64,000 bases of DNA from Chitinophagaceae bacterium (GCA_016713085.1 JADJPV010000001.1:992001-1056000), one strand, 5' to 3'; shown: positions 1 through 9,383, counted from the stretch's first letter. A program made the numbers and translations. The notes: generated from the letters alone by a model not told the origin.

Positions 1-576
1 AAACTCAATACGTACATACTGTAAGGTACCGGAGTTATCATTGGCAATTGGCGCTGGTGCTACTGCATCACCTGATCCGCCCAAACCATCACCGTTTGCA
101 TTATCAATTCCACCTTCTACCTGGATAAGGCCTGCAATACCATTGAAAGCGGTATTCACCGGCGCTTTTCCTAAAATCACAATTCCGCCCCAGTCACCCG
201 ATTGTGGATTAGGCGAAGCTGAAGTAAACACAATTGGTTCTGATGCAGTTCCGATAGCGCTGATCTTTGATCCACGTGTAATAATCAACGCAGCCACATC
301 AGCACCGCTGAAAGAGCCTTTAATGGTTGTTCCTGCTTCAATGGTCATGGTATGGTTACCTACCATATACACCAACCCCTTCAGGATATAAGTATTTTTC
401 TTACGCAGAATAGTATCAGCATTAATACGGCCTTGTAACGTAATGGTTTCACCGGTTGTTGCACCGCCACCACCATTTACAATCACAACCTGTATTTCGC
501 CGTCCGTCTCAATTTTTCTGCAACCGGTGAAGGCAATTGCTGCAATGGCGAACAGATATAAAATGTACTTTTTCAT
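1..576 (-). CDS. Secreted lipoprotein, C-terminus cut off by window edge
   Basis: The frame is open from an ATG at 576 to the first base of the window, so 192 N-terminal residues are visible and the 3' end is missing. Residues 1-19 form a lipoprotein signal peptide: two lysines, a hydrophobic core and a lipobox ending in Thr-Gly-Cys19. The rest is rich in Gly, Thr, Ile and Val, with repeated short strand-like segments that suggest a parallel beta-helix or similar surface fold. The gene lies 29 bases downstream of the TonB receptor at 606-3389 on the same strand, so they are probably one transcription unit and this may be a surface partner of the receptor. I do not recognise a named family. 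Confidence 0.8.
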   Translation of the reverse strand, partial: MKKYILYLFAIAAIAFTGCRKIETDGEIQVVIVNGGGGATTGETITLQGRINADTILRKKNTYILKGLVYMVGNHTMTIEAGTTIKGSFSGADVAALIITRGSKISAIGTASEPIVFTSASPNPQSGDWGGIVILGKAPVNTAFNGIAGLIQVEGGIDNANGDGLGGSGDAVAPAPIANDNSGTLQYVRIEF

Positions 577-605
577 TTCTCTATTTTTAAATTTTAATGT
601 AATGG

Positions 606-3389
606 TTATAATGAATAATTAAATGTGATGCTGAATGTGGTACCTGATCTTCTTGTAAAACGGTATGCATCTGTATCTTTCTGGAATGAATTTTTATCAT
701 CTGCATTCTGATAGAAATACTGTGTTGCATTCAGGATATCTGAAATACTCAAACGCAGTTCAGCTTTATCCTTAATCAGCTTCTTGCTGATCTGGAAATC
801 AAGCAAAGCTCTTGGTGCTTCATAAATATTAGGCGATCCTGCACCTGCTGTTAAATCACCAACGAGGTAAATTCTTGGTCCCACCTGGTTAAATAAAATA
901 GTACTGCTGAGCCCGGCTTTTTCCAGGTCATACAACAAACCAACATTGAATAAGTAAGGAGACTGTCCTTGTAGCGGACGGCTGATATTAAACACTGCAT
1001 CTTTTACTTTACTGTTGATATAAGCAGCATTTGCCTGAAAGGTGAAATTCTTTAATCCCCCTGTTATAAAATCAAGTTTTTTCCTGATCTCAATTTCAGC
1101 TCCGTAGGTATTCGCTTCGCTTGCATTCTGATAACTGAACGTACTTGAACCGCCAATTCCCTCATTAAACAACTGCTCAATAGGATTGATAAAATTTTTG
1201 TAGAATATACCTACTGTAAAAACCTCACCCGCTTTCCTGTAAAGCTCATACCGCAGATCAAGGTTGGTGATCTTGGTTCTTTTAAGTAAAGGATTACCCT
1301 GAACAGAAGCGTTCAATTCAAAATCATACAGATTCAGGAATGAAAGTTCACGAAGCTCCGGACGGATAACTGTTTGAGAAGCTGATAAACGGATATTTGT
1401 TTTTGTGTTCAGTTTAAAAGTTGCATTCATACCCGGCAAAAAGTCAATCACCTGTGTATGTGTGTGACGTGGGTCCCACTTCTTTACGCTTCCAACCAAC
1501 TGATCAAAATGTTCAACACGTAAACCCCAAACAACACGTAAACCCTGTTTAAACTGGTTATCGAACTGTATAAACCCTGCATTCAGAATGGTGTTGGCCA
1601 TGTAGCGGAATGTTTTACCCTTGATGGCATCAAAACCAAACTTATTTCCTGTACCATCTCCAAAATTTTCAGGATTAAACACTGTTTCAGCAGGCAATAA
1701 GGTTAATACCGGATTATCTAAAGGAAGGTAGTTGGCAAAAAGCTGTGCATCATACAAACGGTCTTTAATCTGCAGCATATAACCGCCTTTAATCGCCTGC
1801 TTCTGATTGAAGAGATTGAAGCTGTAGTTTAAATCACCACCTGCTGTATAAATATAATCGCTGAGTGTTTGATAGATACGGCTTCCGCTTTGCTGTGAAA
1901 GTGAATTCGAAATCAGCAAACGGAAAGGATCCTGCGTATTGGTAAATCTTGAATAGGCAAGTCTGCGCTGATCAGGCACATAACCATCGAGAATATTGAA
2001 AGCGCCGTACCATTTAAACTTCAATGCTTTTGAAATGCTGTGATCGCCGCTAACCTGCGTTGTAAAGAAAGTGTTTTGCTTAAAGCTTAATTCAGTAGCC
2101 CTGATATCTTCACCCCTGTTATAATCAAGACCTTCACGGCGGGTAACATTCTGTGGGGAATTAAGATTCACAATTGCTTTCACTGAAACTTTGTTCAGCG
2201 AGTTGATCTGTACCGAAAAACTTCCCAATGCACCAACAGAAATATCCTGTGCGTAACGGGTATCATTGAAGTCATAGTTTTCAGTAAACACACCACCTGA
2301 TAAGGCATTCGACCGGTTGATGAGCTGGAGTATGCGGTTTGTTTTGCTGTAACTGATTCCTAATGACCCGCCGATTTTCTTTCCCAAAAACTTTCCTGTA
2401 AAACCACCGTTTACCTGTAAAGAAACATTCATTGGTGCTGTTGACTCAACAGGAGCCCATGCATTCCGCATTTGCTTACCTATTGCTGTTTTTTCAGCAG
2501 GACTTAATATATCAAACTCTGCTTTTCTTGTGTAGCTGCCGGGCAATGATCTTGTTCCATCATCAATTCCCAGCCAGTCTGTTTTACCACCCTTGTCTTT
2601 ATAAAATTTCTGACCAACTGTTTGTGAATTAATTCCAGTACCAACCTGTATATTAAAGAAGTTCTTGGAAGGAATATCTTTTGTATTCACCTGTATCAAA
2701 CCACCTGCCCACTCGCCGGGATACTCAGGTACAAAAGCTTTATTGATGATGATATTATCAATCATGGATGCAGGAATCAGATCAAATGAAAATGTTTTCC
2801 TGTCGGGTTCAGTACTGGTTAATAACACACCATTCAGCATGGCCTGGTTATATCGGTCAGCCAATCCCCTGATGATGATAAATTTTCCTTCCTGCACACT
2901 TGCACCGGTAGTACGTTTCAATACTTCACCGGTGTTTCTGTCGGGTGAGCGGCGGATACTTTCTGCTGAAATAACCGAAGAAACAGTATTGGTATTTTTC
3001 TGATAAGAGATTAATGCATTGGTAGTTTCTTTTTCAGCCGTACTCTGAATAACAATTTCGGCCCCCTGTTTTGCTGATACTTCCAGCACAATATCAAACA
3101 CATTTGCATCATTCGCTTTCACTTCAATCTCATCTACCGATTTGGTTTGATAACCTACTGCTGATACAGTAAGTGTATATTTTTTTGAAGCCTCGAGAAG
3201 AATACTGAATCTCCCTTCCACATCAGCGGCAACCACTTTGCCGGAAACGGTGACAGAAGCACCGGATATAGGTTCGTTTTTCTGGTTGAGCACACGGCCA
3301 TTTAATTTCAGTGATTGTGCTGCTGATGTGAGAGTGAAAAACAGAATGGGTAACAAGTAAATTATTCTCCTTAAAGCTATCCTGTACAT
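606..3389 (-). CDS. TonB-dependent outer-membrane receptor with N-terminal carboxypeptidase-like domain
   Basis: The 927-residue protein has a signal peptide ending near residue 25 (..TSAAQ). A CarboxypepD_reg-like beta-sandwich (about 27-110) contains the usual GRVLNQKNEPISGASV-type start. A plug domain follows (about 120-250, with an IIRGLADRYN motif and an LNGV turn), then a long 22-strand-type barrel ending in an aromatic-rich C-terminus (SITFNYSL). It imports an unknown substrate across the outer membrane using TonB energy. A lipoprotein gene follows at once. The gene sits beside a phosphate porin and a PiT transporter, so a phosphate-related substrate is possible, but that is inference from position. 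A promoter-like element lies just upstream at 3407-3435. Confidence 0.9.
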   Translation of the reverse strand: MYRIALRRIIYLLPILFFTLTSAAQSLKLNGRVLNQKNEPISGASVTVSGKVVAADVEGRFSILLEASKKYTLTVSAVGYQTKSVDEIEVKANDANVFDIVLEVSAKQGAEIVIQSTAEKETTNALISYQKNTNTVSSVISAESIRRSPDRNTGEVLKRTTGASVQEGKFIIIRGLADRYNQAMLNGVLLTSTEPDRKTFSFDLIPASMIDNIIINKAFVPEYPGEWAGGLIQVNTKDIPSKNFFNIQVGTGINSQTVGQKFYKDKGGKTDWLGIDDGTRSLPGSYTRKAEFDILSPAEKTAIGKQMRNAWAPVESTAPMNVSLQVNGGFTGKFLGKKIGGSLGISYSKTNRILQLINRSNALSGGVFTENYDFNDTRYAQDISVGALGSFSVQINSLNKVSVKAIVNLNSPQNVTRREGLDYNRGEDIRATELSFKQNTFFTTQVSGDHSISKALKFKWYGAFNILDGYVPDQRRLAYSRFTNTQDPFRLLISNSLSQQSGSRIYQTLSDYIYTAGGDLNYSFNLFNQKQAIKGGYMLQIKDRLYDAQLFANYLPLDNPVLTLLPAETVFNPENFGDGTGNKFGFDAIKGKTFRYMANTILNAGFIQFDNQFKQGLRVVWGLRVEHFDQLVGSVKKWDPRHTHTQVIDFLPGMNATFKLNTKTNIRLSASQTVIRPELRELSFLNLYDFELNASVQGNPLLKRTKITNLDLRYELYRKAGEVFTVGIFYKNFINPIEQLFNEGIGGSSTFSYQNASEANTYGAEIEIRKKLDFITGGLKNFTFQANAAYINSKVKDAVFNISRPLQGQSPYLFNVGLLYDLEKAGLSSTILFNQVGPRIYLVGDLTAGAGSPNIYEAPRALLDFQISKKLIKDKAELRLSISDILNATQYFYQNADDKNSFQKDTDAYRFTRRSGTTFSITFNYSL

Positions 3390-3406
3390 ACGTTCAATTT
3401 GTGCTG

Positions 3407-3435
3407 CAAAGGAACCCTTGCAGTGTTACCGCAAA
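3407..3435 (-). promoter_or_regulatory. Putative Bacteroidota promoter of the TonB receptor
   Basis: Read on the minus strand there is TTTG (3435-3432), 17 bases, then TTCCTTTG (3414-3407). This matches the Bacteroidota consensus TTTG-N17-23-TANNTTTG with one mismatch in the TA. It lies 17 bases before the receptor ATG. Confidence 0.4.
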
Positions 3436-3508
3436 GTGAACACAGTGTTAAGGAACCGTTACCTGCACATTAAGCGAATGTTAACAGGAGCAATTGAAAG
3501 TACTGTAA

Positions 3509-4816
3509 TTAAAACCGGAACTGCAATCTGCAGGTAAGAATATTATCTTTCAAATCACCTGTATATCCGGCCAGCCGTGTTTTTTCATTCCATACACGGG
3601 CATAATAAAGAACCAGCTTTACATTTTCTGTGAGATAATTAATATAACCAAAGCCCAGTGTTGTGTATTTAATATTGGCTGCAGAAAAATTTGAACCGGC
3701 TACTCCAATTTCTTTACCGGAAACTTTTGTATTAGGATCGTACCAATCGTATTTTACAATCAGCTGATGATGTTCAGAAAACAAGTGCTGTAAATAATAG
3801 AAGTACCCGCCTCTAAACTGGCGGATATGAAAACCGTCTGTTCCTGCAATTAATGCAACAGGAGTTTCTGTATTAGTTCCTGTGCCTGTTTGTGTACCTG
3901 TTAAAAACTCTCCCCTCAGTTCAGAAAATCCCTTTCTGTTTTTCAGTTTAACCTGCACATCAGCTCCATAATACTGCCTTGGCGAAACCTGTCCAAGATT
4001 TGCAGTTGAAGAATCAATAATGTTTTTCTTTACTCCTCCTGCTTCTGCTGTTGTGTACTTATACTTTGTATTCTGCAGCAAACCTCCATGCAGATAAGAA
4101 ATACCGGAAGAGATAATCAGTTTTTTACCAACTGGCATCGGCTTTAAGGCAATTCTTGAAATAAGATCTTTTGAATTATCAAAGTCGCCGCTTGCATTAA
4201 TTCCCTGCCCGTTAAATACACCCACATCCATTTTAAAGTAACGGAGTTTATGATCTTTTTTTCGTGGTTCAAACGTCACCATCGCACCCAGATCTCTTTC
4301 ACTTTTCATGAGGGTTTGACTCATGCGTCCCCGTTCTGGTGATTCACGGTCGCTGCTGCTGTAGTTAACTTCAAATCCTATTGGCCTCGCAAACATACCG
4401 GTAGTAAAAGAAAACACCTGGAGGTTATTTTCAAATATTCTTCCCCATACATCCCTGATGGTAAAGGCTCTTTCATTTACATCAAACTGAAATACAATTT
4501 GTACTCCCGGTTTGGTTTCTTTTCCAAAATGAACATAATCAATCCGCACACGGCTTCTTCTTAACATGAAGCGATTGCTTACCTGTGCTCCAAAATCGCC
4601 GCCCTCAAAACTTTTGATTCCTTTACTTTCAGCTGCCTGGAACTGCGGTTGTATATATCCGCTCAAACGTAAATGATCGAATTTTTTATAAATACCCAGC
4701 ATGCCTTTACCTGCATCTTTAGTGGTATCTATCATATCCATCAAAAACTGGGCACTTGTAAATAGCGGTGAAAGCAATAATAGGCCAATAAGCAGCCTGC
4801 GAAACTGATTGTTCAT
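3509..4816 (-). CDS. Phosphate-selective-type porin (Porin_O_P family)
   Basis: I start the gene at the ATG at 4816, because it begins a good signal peptide (MNNQFRRLL...FTSAQ) and lies just after a TACCTTTG promoter element; an in-frame start at 4873 would put 19 unlikely residues in front. The 435-residue product has the OprO/OprP layout: a short post-signal helix, then alternating amphipathic strands such as LRLSGYIQPQFQ, a conserved RMSQ segment and a C-terminal Phe (LQFRF). The family forms trimeric anion or phosphate channels. The divergent neighbours are a DUF47 protein and a PiT transporter, which supports a phosphate role. Substrate selectivity cannot be read from the sequence. Confidence 0.85.
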   Translation of the reverse strand: MNNQFRRLLIGLLLLSPLFTSAQFLMDMIDTTKDAGKGMLGIYKKFDHLRLSGYIQPQFQAAESKGIKSFEGGDFGAQVSNRFMLRRSRVRIDYVHFGKETKPGVQIVFQFDVNERAFTIRDVWGRIFENNLQVFSFTTGMFARPIGFEVNYSSSDRESPERGRMSQTLMKSERDLGAMVTFEPRKKDHKLRYFKMDVGVFNGQGINASGDFDNSKDLISRIALKPMPVGKKLIISSGISYLHGGLLQNTKYKYTTAEAGGVKKNIIDSSTANLGQVSPRQYYGADVQVKLKNRKGFSELRGEFLTGTQTGTGTNTETPVALIAGTDGFHIRQFRGGYFYYLQHLFSEHHQLIVKYDWYDPNTKVSGKEIGVAGSNFSAANIKYTTLGFGYINYLTENVKLVLYYARVWNEKTRLAGYTGDLKDNILTCRLQFRF

Positions 4817-4836
4817 GTAATTTTCCTTAAGCGGCA

Positions 4837-4864
4837 CAAAGGTAGAAAGCTGGGATATGTCCAA
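4837..4864 (-). promoter_or_regulatory. Putative promoter of the porin gene
   Basis: On the minus strand there is TTG (4864-4862), 17 bases, then TACCTTTG (4844-4837), a perfect TANNTTTG -7 element. It lies 20 bases before the porin ATG at 4816, and it is divergent from the DUF47/pit promoter about 75 bases away. Confidence 0.5.
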
Positions 4865-4917
4865 TGTTAACAAATCATTAAGTCATCAAATAGGGAAGGC
4901 TCAAAAACCCATTAAAC

Positions 4918-4925
4918 TACCTTTG
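4918..4925 (+). promoter_or_regulatory. Putative -7 promoter element of the DUF47-pit operon
   Basis: TACCTTTG matches the Bacteroidota -7 consensus exactly and lies 20 bases before the ATG at 4946. I see no clear -33 TTTG at the expected distance, so only the -7 box is annotated. Confidence 0.4.
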
Positions 4926-4945
4926 CCGAAATTTAAAAATCAGCT

Positions 4946-5596
4946 ATGTCAGCATTTAATTCTATCCTGAAGATCTTCTTACCCAAAGACCGGATTTTCT
5001 ATCAGTTGTTTCAGGAGGTTTCAGTCACTTCACTGGAAATGGCTTTTTTACTGAAAAAGATGGTTACCGATCCATCGTTTGAAAGCAGGGAGCAAATCCT
5101 CCATCAAATTGAGGACCTGGAACACAAGAATGATGACCTGACTCATAAAATCTTTACAGAGCTCAGCCGCAACTTTATTACTCCTTTTGACAGGGAAGAT
5201 ATTCACTACCTGGCATCTGCCATGGATGATGTGGCCGATTACATTTTTGCATCAGCAAAAAAAATCAACTTCTACCGTGTGGATCCATCACATGAAAGTT
5301 TCAGCAAAATGGCTGACCTTATCATACAGGCTTGTGAAAATATTAAAACAGCTGTGTATGAATTAAAAGACATGAAGAACATGCGGAAGATAACAGATGC
5401 ACTGGTTCGGGTAAACAGCATTGAAAACCAGGCTGATGATATTTTTGATTTCAGTATTGAGCGTTTGTTTGCAACAGAAAATGATGCAAAAGAGGTGATC
5501 AAGAAAAGAGAAATTTACCAGGTAATGGAAATTGCTACTGATAAATGTGAAGACGCAGCGAATGTGATTGAATCCATCATTGTAAAATACGCATAA
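4946..5596 (+). CDS. DUF47 family PhoU-like protein, PiT transporter accessory
   Basis: The 216-residue, all-helical cytoplasmic protein has the DUF47 (PhoU_div) pattern. There are heptad-like helices and paired acidic motifs such as E-x-x-x-D near residues 57-61 (IEDLEHKND) and 171-185 (SIENQADDIF), which in PhoU-like folds bind metal clusters. DUF47 genes are commonly placed directly before PiT-type phosphate transporters and are thought to regulate them. Here the pit start codon lies 88 bases downstream, across an AT-rich repeat, so the two genes probably form an operon. Confidence 0.92.
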   Translation: MSAFNSILKIFLPKDRIFYQLFQEVSVTSLEMAFLLKKMVTDPSFESREQILHQIEDLEHKNDDLTHKIFTELSRNFITPFDREDIHYLASAMDDVADYIFASAKKINFYRVDPSHESFSKMADLIIQACENIKTAVYELKDMKNMRKITDALVRVNSIENQADDIFDFSIERLFATENDAKEVIKKREIYQVMEIATDKCEDAANVIESIIVKYA

Positions 5597-5680
5597 ACCA
5601 ATTTGAAAATTCGGAAATGTATCAATTTGAAAATGGATGTTTCATTTTCAAATTTTCAAATCAACTAATTATCAAATTGT
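5597..5680. repeat. Intercistronic AT-rich repeat with perfect hairpin
   Basis: The spacer between the DUF47 and pit genes is built from copies of ATTTGAAAAT and its inverse. One pair forms a perfect 12-bp hairpin: AATTTGAAAATG at 5624-5635 and its exact complement at 5643-5654, with a 7-base loop. Further half-copies lie at 5601-5610 and 5651-5660. It may be a REP-like repeat that adjusts expression between the two genes; that is inference. Confidence 0.6.
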
Positions 5681-5684
5681 ACTT

Positions 5685-7100
5685 ATGACTCTTCTCATCG
5701 TCATCATTATAATGGCCCTGCTCTTTGATTACATCAACGGGTTTCATGATGCAGCCAATTCCATTGCAACTGTTGTTTCAACCAAAGTACTTACTCCTTT
5801 CCAGGCAGTATTGTGGGCGGCATTTTTCAACTTTGTTGCTTTCTTTATTTTCCAGGATCATGCAGTAGCCAATACAATTGGCAAATGGGTACACACTGAA
5901 TACATTACCTTACCGGTTATTCTTTCAGGTTTACTTGCTGCTATTTTCTGGAACCTCTTAACCTGGTGGTATGGCATCCCTTCCTCTTCATCGCACACAT
6001 TAATGGGTGGTTTTGTAGGAGCAGCAGTAACCCATGCTTTCTATACAAAAGGATGGATGGCATTCAGCAATATTGTTGAGTTATCCATCATCATAAAAAC
6101 ATTACTGTTTATCTTTTTAGCTCCACTGATAGGAATGGTCATCTCTATCTTCCTGACCATTGTTACAATCATGCATAACACATGGGCGAAAGTGGCCATC
6201 ATAATTGTTGCAGTGGCGGGCACCTGGTTTCTCTTCAATACTTTTGAACAGACAAAACTGTCAGACAACTTAGATAAATATTATAAAGTTGATAAACTGA
6301 AAAAAGAAGTGGTGAAAAACCCTTCAAAGCAGGTTGCTTTGGATTCTGCGCAGGCATTTGTTACAGCAGCAAAACCTTTTCTGAAAGAGTTTAATCAAAT
6401 TGGGGGAAAAGGAATTGCAGAGAAGATACATTCACAAACAGACAACAATGCGGACGCTGCCAAATTAACAAAGGCGCTTGATAAATCTGACAATAGCTTA
6501 CAGTTTAACATTATTGCTGCAATCTCATTGATCTTTATTGCATCATATGTCTATTCTGAGAAAGTGAAAACCCCCAATGCTTACCGTATTGCCAAAATGT
6601 TCAAGAAGCTGCAGTTGCTTTCATCAGCAGCATTCAGTGTTGGACATGGTGGTAACGATGCACAAAAAGTAATGGGCATCATCGGCGCAGCATTTGTTTC
6701 CTATTATGGTGTTGGCAAGTATGCAGATGTAAGCGCAGCATTAAGAGAACTTACCTGGGTACCGCTTGCCTGTTATACAGCAATTGGCCTTGGTACAATG
6801 AGTGGTGGCTGGAAAATTATTAAAACAATGGGCACCAAGATTACCAAAGTAACACCGCTGGAAGGTGTTAGTGCCGAAACATCAGGTGCAATTACGTTGT
6901 TTATGACAGAGCAGATGGGCATTCCCGTTAGTACAACACATACCATTACAGGAGCAATCATTGGAGTGGGTGCCACAAAGCGTTTAAGTGCAGTAAGATG
7001 GGGTGTTACAGTGAACCTGTTATGGGCCTGGATCTTAACAATCCCCGTAAGTGCAGTACTGGCTTCGATCGCTTATTTTCTTGTAAAACTTTTCCTTTAA
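5685..7100 (+). CDS. pit: Inorganic phosphate transporter, PiT family
   Basis: I place the start at ATG 5685, giving 471 residues that begin with a membrane helix; the in-frame extension to 5637 only translates the repeat. The two PiT signature halves are visible: GFHDAANSIATVV at about 19-31 and GHGGNDAQKVMG near residue 325. A third motif, PVSTTHTITGAIIG, lies near the C-terminus. About ten membrane helices surround a hydrophilic loop of roughly 80 residues in the middle. The protein moves phosphate (usually as metal-phosphate) with protons across the inner membrane. It is the last gene before a terminator, with the DUF47 partner upstream and a porin diverging from both. Confidence 0.95.
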   Translation: MTLLIVIIIMALLFDYINGFHDAANSIATVVSTKVLTPFQAVLWAAFFNFVAFFIFQDHAVANTIGKWVHTEYITLPVILSGLLAAIFWNLLTWWYGIPSSSSHTLMGGFVGAAVTHAFYTKGWMAFSNIVELSIIIKTLLFIFLAPLIGMVISIFLTIVTIMHNTWAKVAIIIVAVAGTWFLFNTFEQTKLSDNLDKYYKVDKLKKEVVKNPSKQVALDSAQAFVTAAKPFLKEFNQIGGKGIAEKIHSQTDNNADAAKLTKALDKSDNSLQFNIIAAISLIFIASYVYSEKVKTPNAYRIAKMFKKLQLLSSAAFSVGHGGNDAQKVMGIIGAAFVSYYGVGKYADVSAALRELTWVPLACYTAIGLGTMSGGWKIIKTMGTKITKVTPLEGVSAETSGAITLFMTEQMGIPVSTTHTITGAIIGVGATKRLSAVRWGVTVNLLWAWILTIPVSAVLASIAYFLVKLFL

Positions 7101-7117
7101 TTTTTTTACCTTACAGA

Positions 7118-7151
7118 TAAAAACCCGGCTTTAAAAAAGTCGGGGTTTTTT
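7118..7151 (+). terminator. Rho-independent terminator after pit
   Basis: The stem AACCCGGCTT / AAGTCGGGGTT (one G-U pair and one bulge) is followed by a T run. It starts 18 bases after the pit stop codon. Confidence 0.7.
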
Positions 7152-7190
7152 ACATCTTAGTTTCCCATCTTTGTACTATAACTTTTGAAA

Positions 7191-8051
7191 ATGAAAGGAA
7201 TTATTCTCGCAGGCGGATCCGGCACCAGGTTACACCCTATTACGTTTGCTATCAGTAAACAGATCATGCCTATTTATGACAAACCAATGATTTATTACCC
7301 GCTGTCAATTTTGATGATGTCGGGAATTAAAGAAATCCTTATTATTTCTACACCACATGACCTACCCCACTTTCAACGCTTACTGGGCGATGGAAAAAGC
7401 CTCGGTGTTTCATTTCACTATAAAGAACAGGCAGTACCCAATGGTCTTGCCCAGGCATTTGTAATTGGTGAAGAATTTATCGGCAAGGATGACGTAGCGC
7501 TTGTATTAGGTGATAACATCTTTTATGGTGCAGGCCTTGGAAACCTGCTGCGGAAAAATACAAAACCAGAAGGTGGAATTATTTATGCCTACCATGTAAG
7601 TGATCCTGAACGGTATGGTGTTGTGGAATTTGACAAGGATTTTAATGCATTAAGCATTGAAGAAAAACCAGCGAATCCAAAAAGTAATTATGCCGTTCCA
7701 GGTTTATACTTTTATGATAACGAAGTAGTGAAAATTGCGAAAGAACTGAAACCAAGCCCGAGGGGCGAATATGAAATTACAGATGTAAATAAAGAATACC
7801 TGAGAAGAGGAAAACTCAAAGTTTCTATTCTTGACAGGGGTACAGCCTGGCTTGATACCGGCACATTCGACAGTTTGATGCAGGCATCACAATTTGTACA
7901 GGTAATTGAACAAAGGCAGGGAATTAAAATTGCCTGTATTGAAGAAATTGCCTGGCGCAATGGTTTTATTACAACAGAACAATTAAAAGAACTGGCAAAG
8001 CCGCTGATTAAAAGTGGTTATGGCCAGTACTTAATGGAACTGATAAAATAA
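7191..8051 (+). CDS. rfbA: Glucose-1-phosphate thymidylyltransferase
   Basis: The enzyme makes dTDP-glucose from glucose-1-phosphate and dTTP, the first step towards dTDP-rhamnose and related sugars for envelope polysaccharide. The nucleotide-binding signature GGSGTRLHP is at residues 8-16, followed by the catalytic lysine region QIMPIYDKPMIYYP, LGDNIF near 107, and the EEKP and GTAWLDTGT motifs of the family. The length of 286 residues is normal. I use ATG 7191 rather than the TTG two codons upstream. galE follows after 27 bases on the same strand. The other rhamnose genes (rfbB, C, D) are not in this window, so the final sugar is unknown. Confidence 0.95.
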   Translation: MKGIILAGGSGTRLHPITFAISKQIMPIYDKPMIYYPLSILMMSGIKEILIISTPHDLPHFQRLLGDGKSLGVSFHYKEQAVPNGLAQAFVIGEEFIGKDDVALVLGDNIFYGAGLGNLLRKNTKPEGGIIYAYHVSDPERYGVVEFDKDFNALSIEEKPANPKSNYAVPGLYFYDNEVVKIAKELKPSPRGEYEITDVNKEYLRRGKLKVSILDRGTAWLDTGTFDSLMQASQFVQVIEQRQGIKIACIEEIAWRNGFITTEQLKELAKPLIKSGYGQYLMELIK

Positions 8052-8078
8052 TTTTTACCAAAACACTTAGAAGAAAGA

Positions 8079-9134
8079 ATGAAAAAGATTTTAGTTACCG
8101 GGGGTTGCGGATATATCGGCGCACATACCATTGTTGATCTTATTCAGAACGGATATGATGTGATCAGTGTTGACAATAATTCCAGGTCGAACCTTCTTGT
8201 ACTGGAAGGTGCTGAAAAAATTCTGAACAGGAAAGTCAAGAATTACAATGTTGATCTCTGCAACTACGATGAAACTTTTGCAGTATTACAGGAGAACACA
8301 GACATTGTTGGCGTTATTCATTTTGCAGCATATAAAGCAGTAGGTGAAAGTGTAGAAAAACCATTGATGTATTTTGAAAATAACCTGATGTCATTAATTA
8401 ACCTGCTGAAATGTGTGCAGGAGTTTAAAATCCCTCATTTTGTTTTTTCGTCTTCCTGTACAGTATATGGCAATCCCGATGAAGTACCTGTTACTGAAGA
8501 AACTCCACCCAAACCTGCAGAAAGTCCCTATGGCTATACCAAACAAATGGGCGAACAGATAGTAAGTGAAACGGTAAAGAGCATTGCAACCAACGCAATC
8601 CTTCTCCGCTATTTCAATCCAGTTGGCGCACATCCAAGCGGCATAATTGGCGAATACCCGATTGGCCGTCCGCAAAATCTGGTGCCCGCCATTACACAAA
8701 CTGCTATCGGCAAACTTCCTCAAATGAATGTGTTTGGCGATGATTATGATACAAGAGATGGCTCCTGTGTTCGTGATTATATTCATGTTTGTGATATTGC
8801 TCATGCACATACTTTATCCTTAAACTATTTACTGGAAGGAAAGAATTTTACCCGCTGTGAAGTGTTTAACCTGGGAACAGGGAATGGTGTTACTGTGCTG
8901 GAGGCCATCAAAGCATTTGAAAAAGTAAGCGGGCAGAAACTGAATTACAAAATAGCTCCACGCCGTTCGGGTGATGTGGTTTCAACTTATGCCAACAACG
9001 AAAAAGCAAGAACATTTCTCGGCTGGGATCCAAAATACACACTTGATGAAATGATGCAAACGGCCTGGCAATGGGAACTTAATCTCAAAAAAGATGAAAG
9101 TTTACATAACAGCCAGAACAGCATTTTAAATTAA
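8079..9134 (+). CDS. galE: UDP-glucose 4-epimerase
   Basis: This extended short-chain dehydrogenase interconverts UDP-glucose and UDP-galactose. The NAD-binding TGGCGYIG lies at residues 7-14, the catalytic Ser at about 125 (FSSSC), and the Tyr-x-x-x-Lys pair at Y151/K155 (YGYTK). RYFNPVGAH and the C-terminal GWDPKYTLDEM complete the GalE pattern. The length of 351 residues is slightly above the usual 340. Together with rfbA just upstream it forms a short operon that supplies nucleotide sugars for cell-surface polysaccharide. Confidence 0.95.
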   Translation: MKKILVTGGCGYIGAHTIVDLIQNGYDVISVDNNSRSNLLVLEGAEKILNRKVKNYNVDLCNYDETFAVLQENTDIVGVIHFAAYKAVGESVEKPLMYFENNLMSLINLLKCVQEFKIPHFVFSSSCTVYGNPDEVPVTEETPPKPAESPYGYTKQMGEQIVSETVKSIATNAILLRYFNPVGAHPSGIIGEYPIGRPQNLVPAITQTAIGKLPQMNVFGDDYDTRDGSCVRDYIHVCDIAHAHTLSLNYLLEGKNFTRCEVFNLGTGNGVTVLEAIKAFEKVSGQKLNYKIAPRRSGDVVSTYANNEKARTFLGWDPKYTLDEMMQTAWQWELNLKKDESLHNSQNSILN

Positions 9135-9314
9135 TATCCATCCCTTTTCTTTACTGGAATGCAGCTTCAAAGGGTATTTCAGTGGAAGTGATCAATATTC
9201 AGTTGGTCAAGCTATTGGATATCTCCTGAAAAAATATGGTCCGGCTGTGACTGATCTGTTGGTCATCGCAGAAAAATCACAGGCAAAAACAAGATTGATT
9301 AAACTTTCCAGAAT

Positions 9315-9341
9315 AAAACCCATCTTACAGATGGGTTTTTT
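9315..9341 (+). terminator. Rho-independent terminator
   Basis: A perfect stem, AAAACCCATC / GATGGGTTTT, with a 5-base loop and a T run. It lies between galE and the sigma-factor gene, downstream of an open but unrecognised frame (see findings). Confidence 0.8.
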
Positions 9342-9383
9342 ACTTTTACTAAAAAACCCAGAACCAGAAAACCTCTATTCAAA

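Noticed and set aside
5637..5684. An N-terminal extension of the phosphate transporter from 5637.
   Set aside because: It lies entirely in the AT-rich repeat and precedes a normal first membrane helix.
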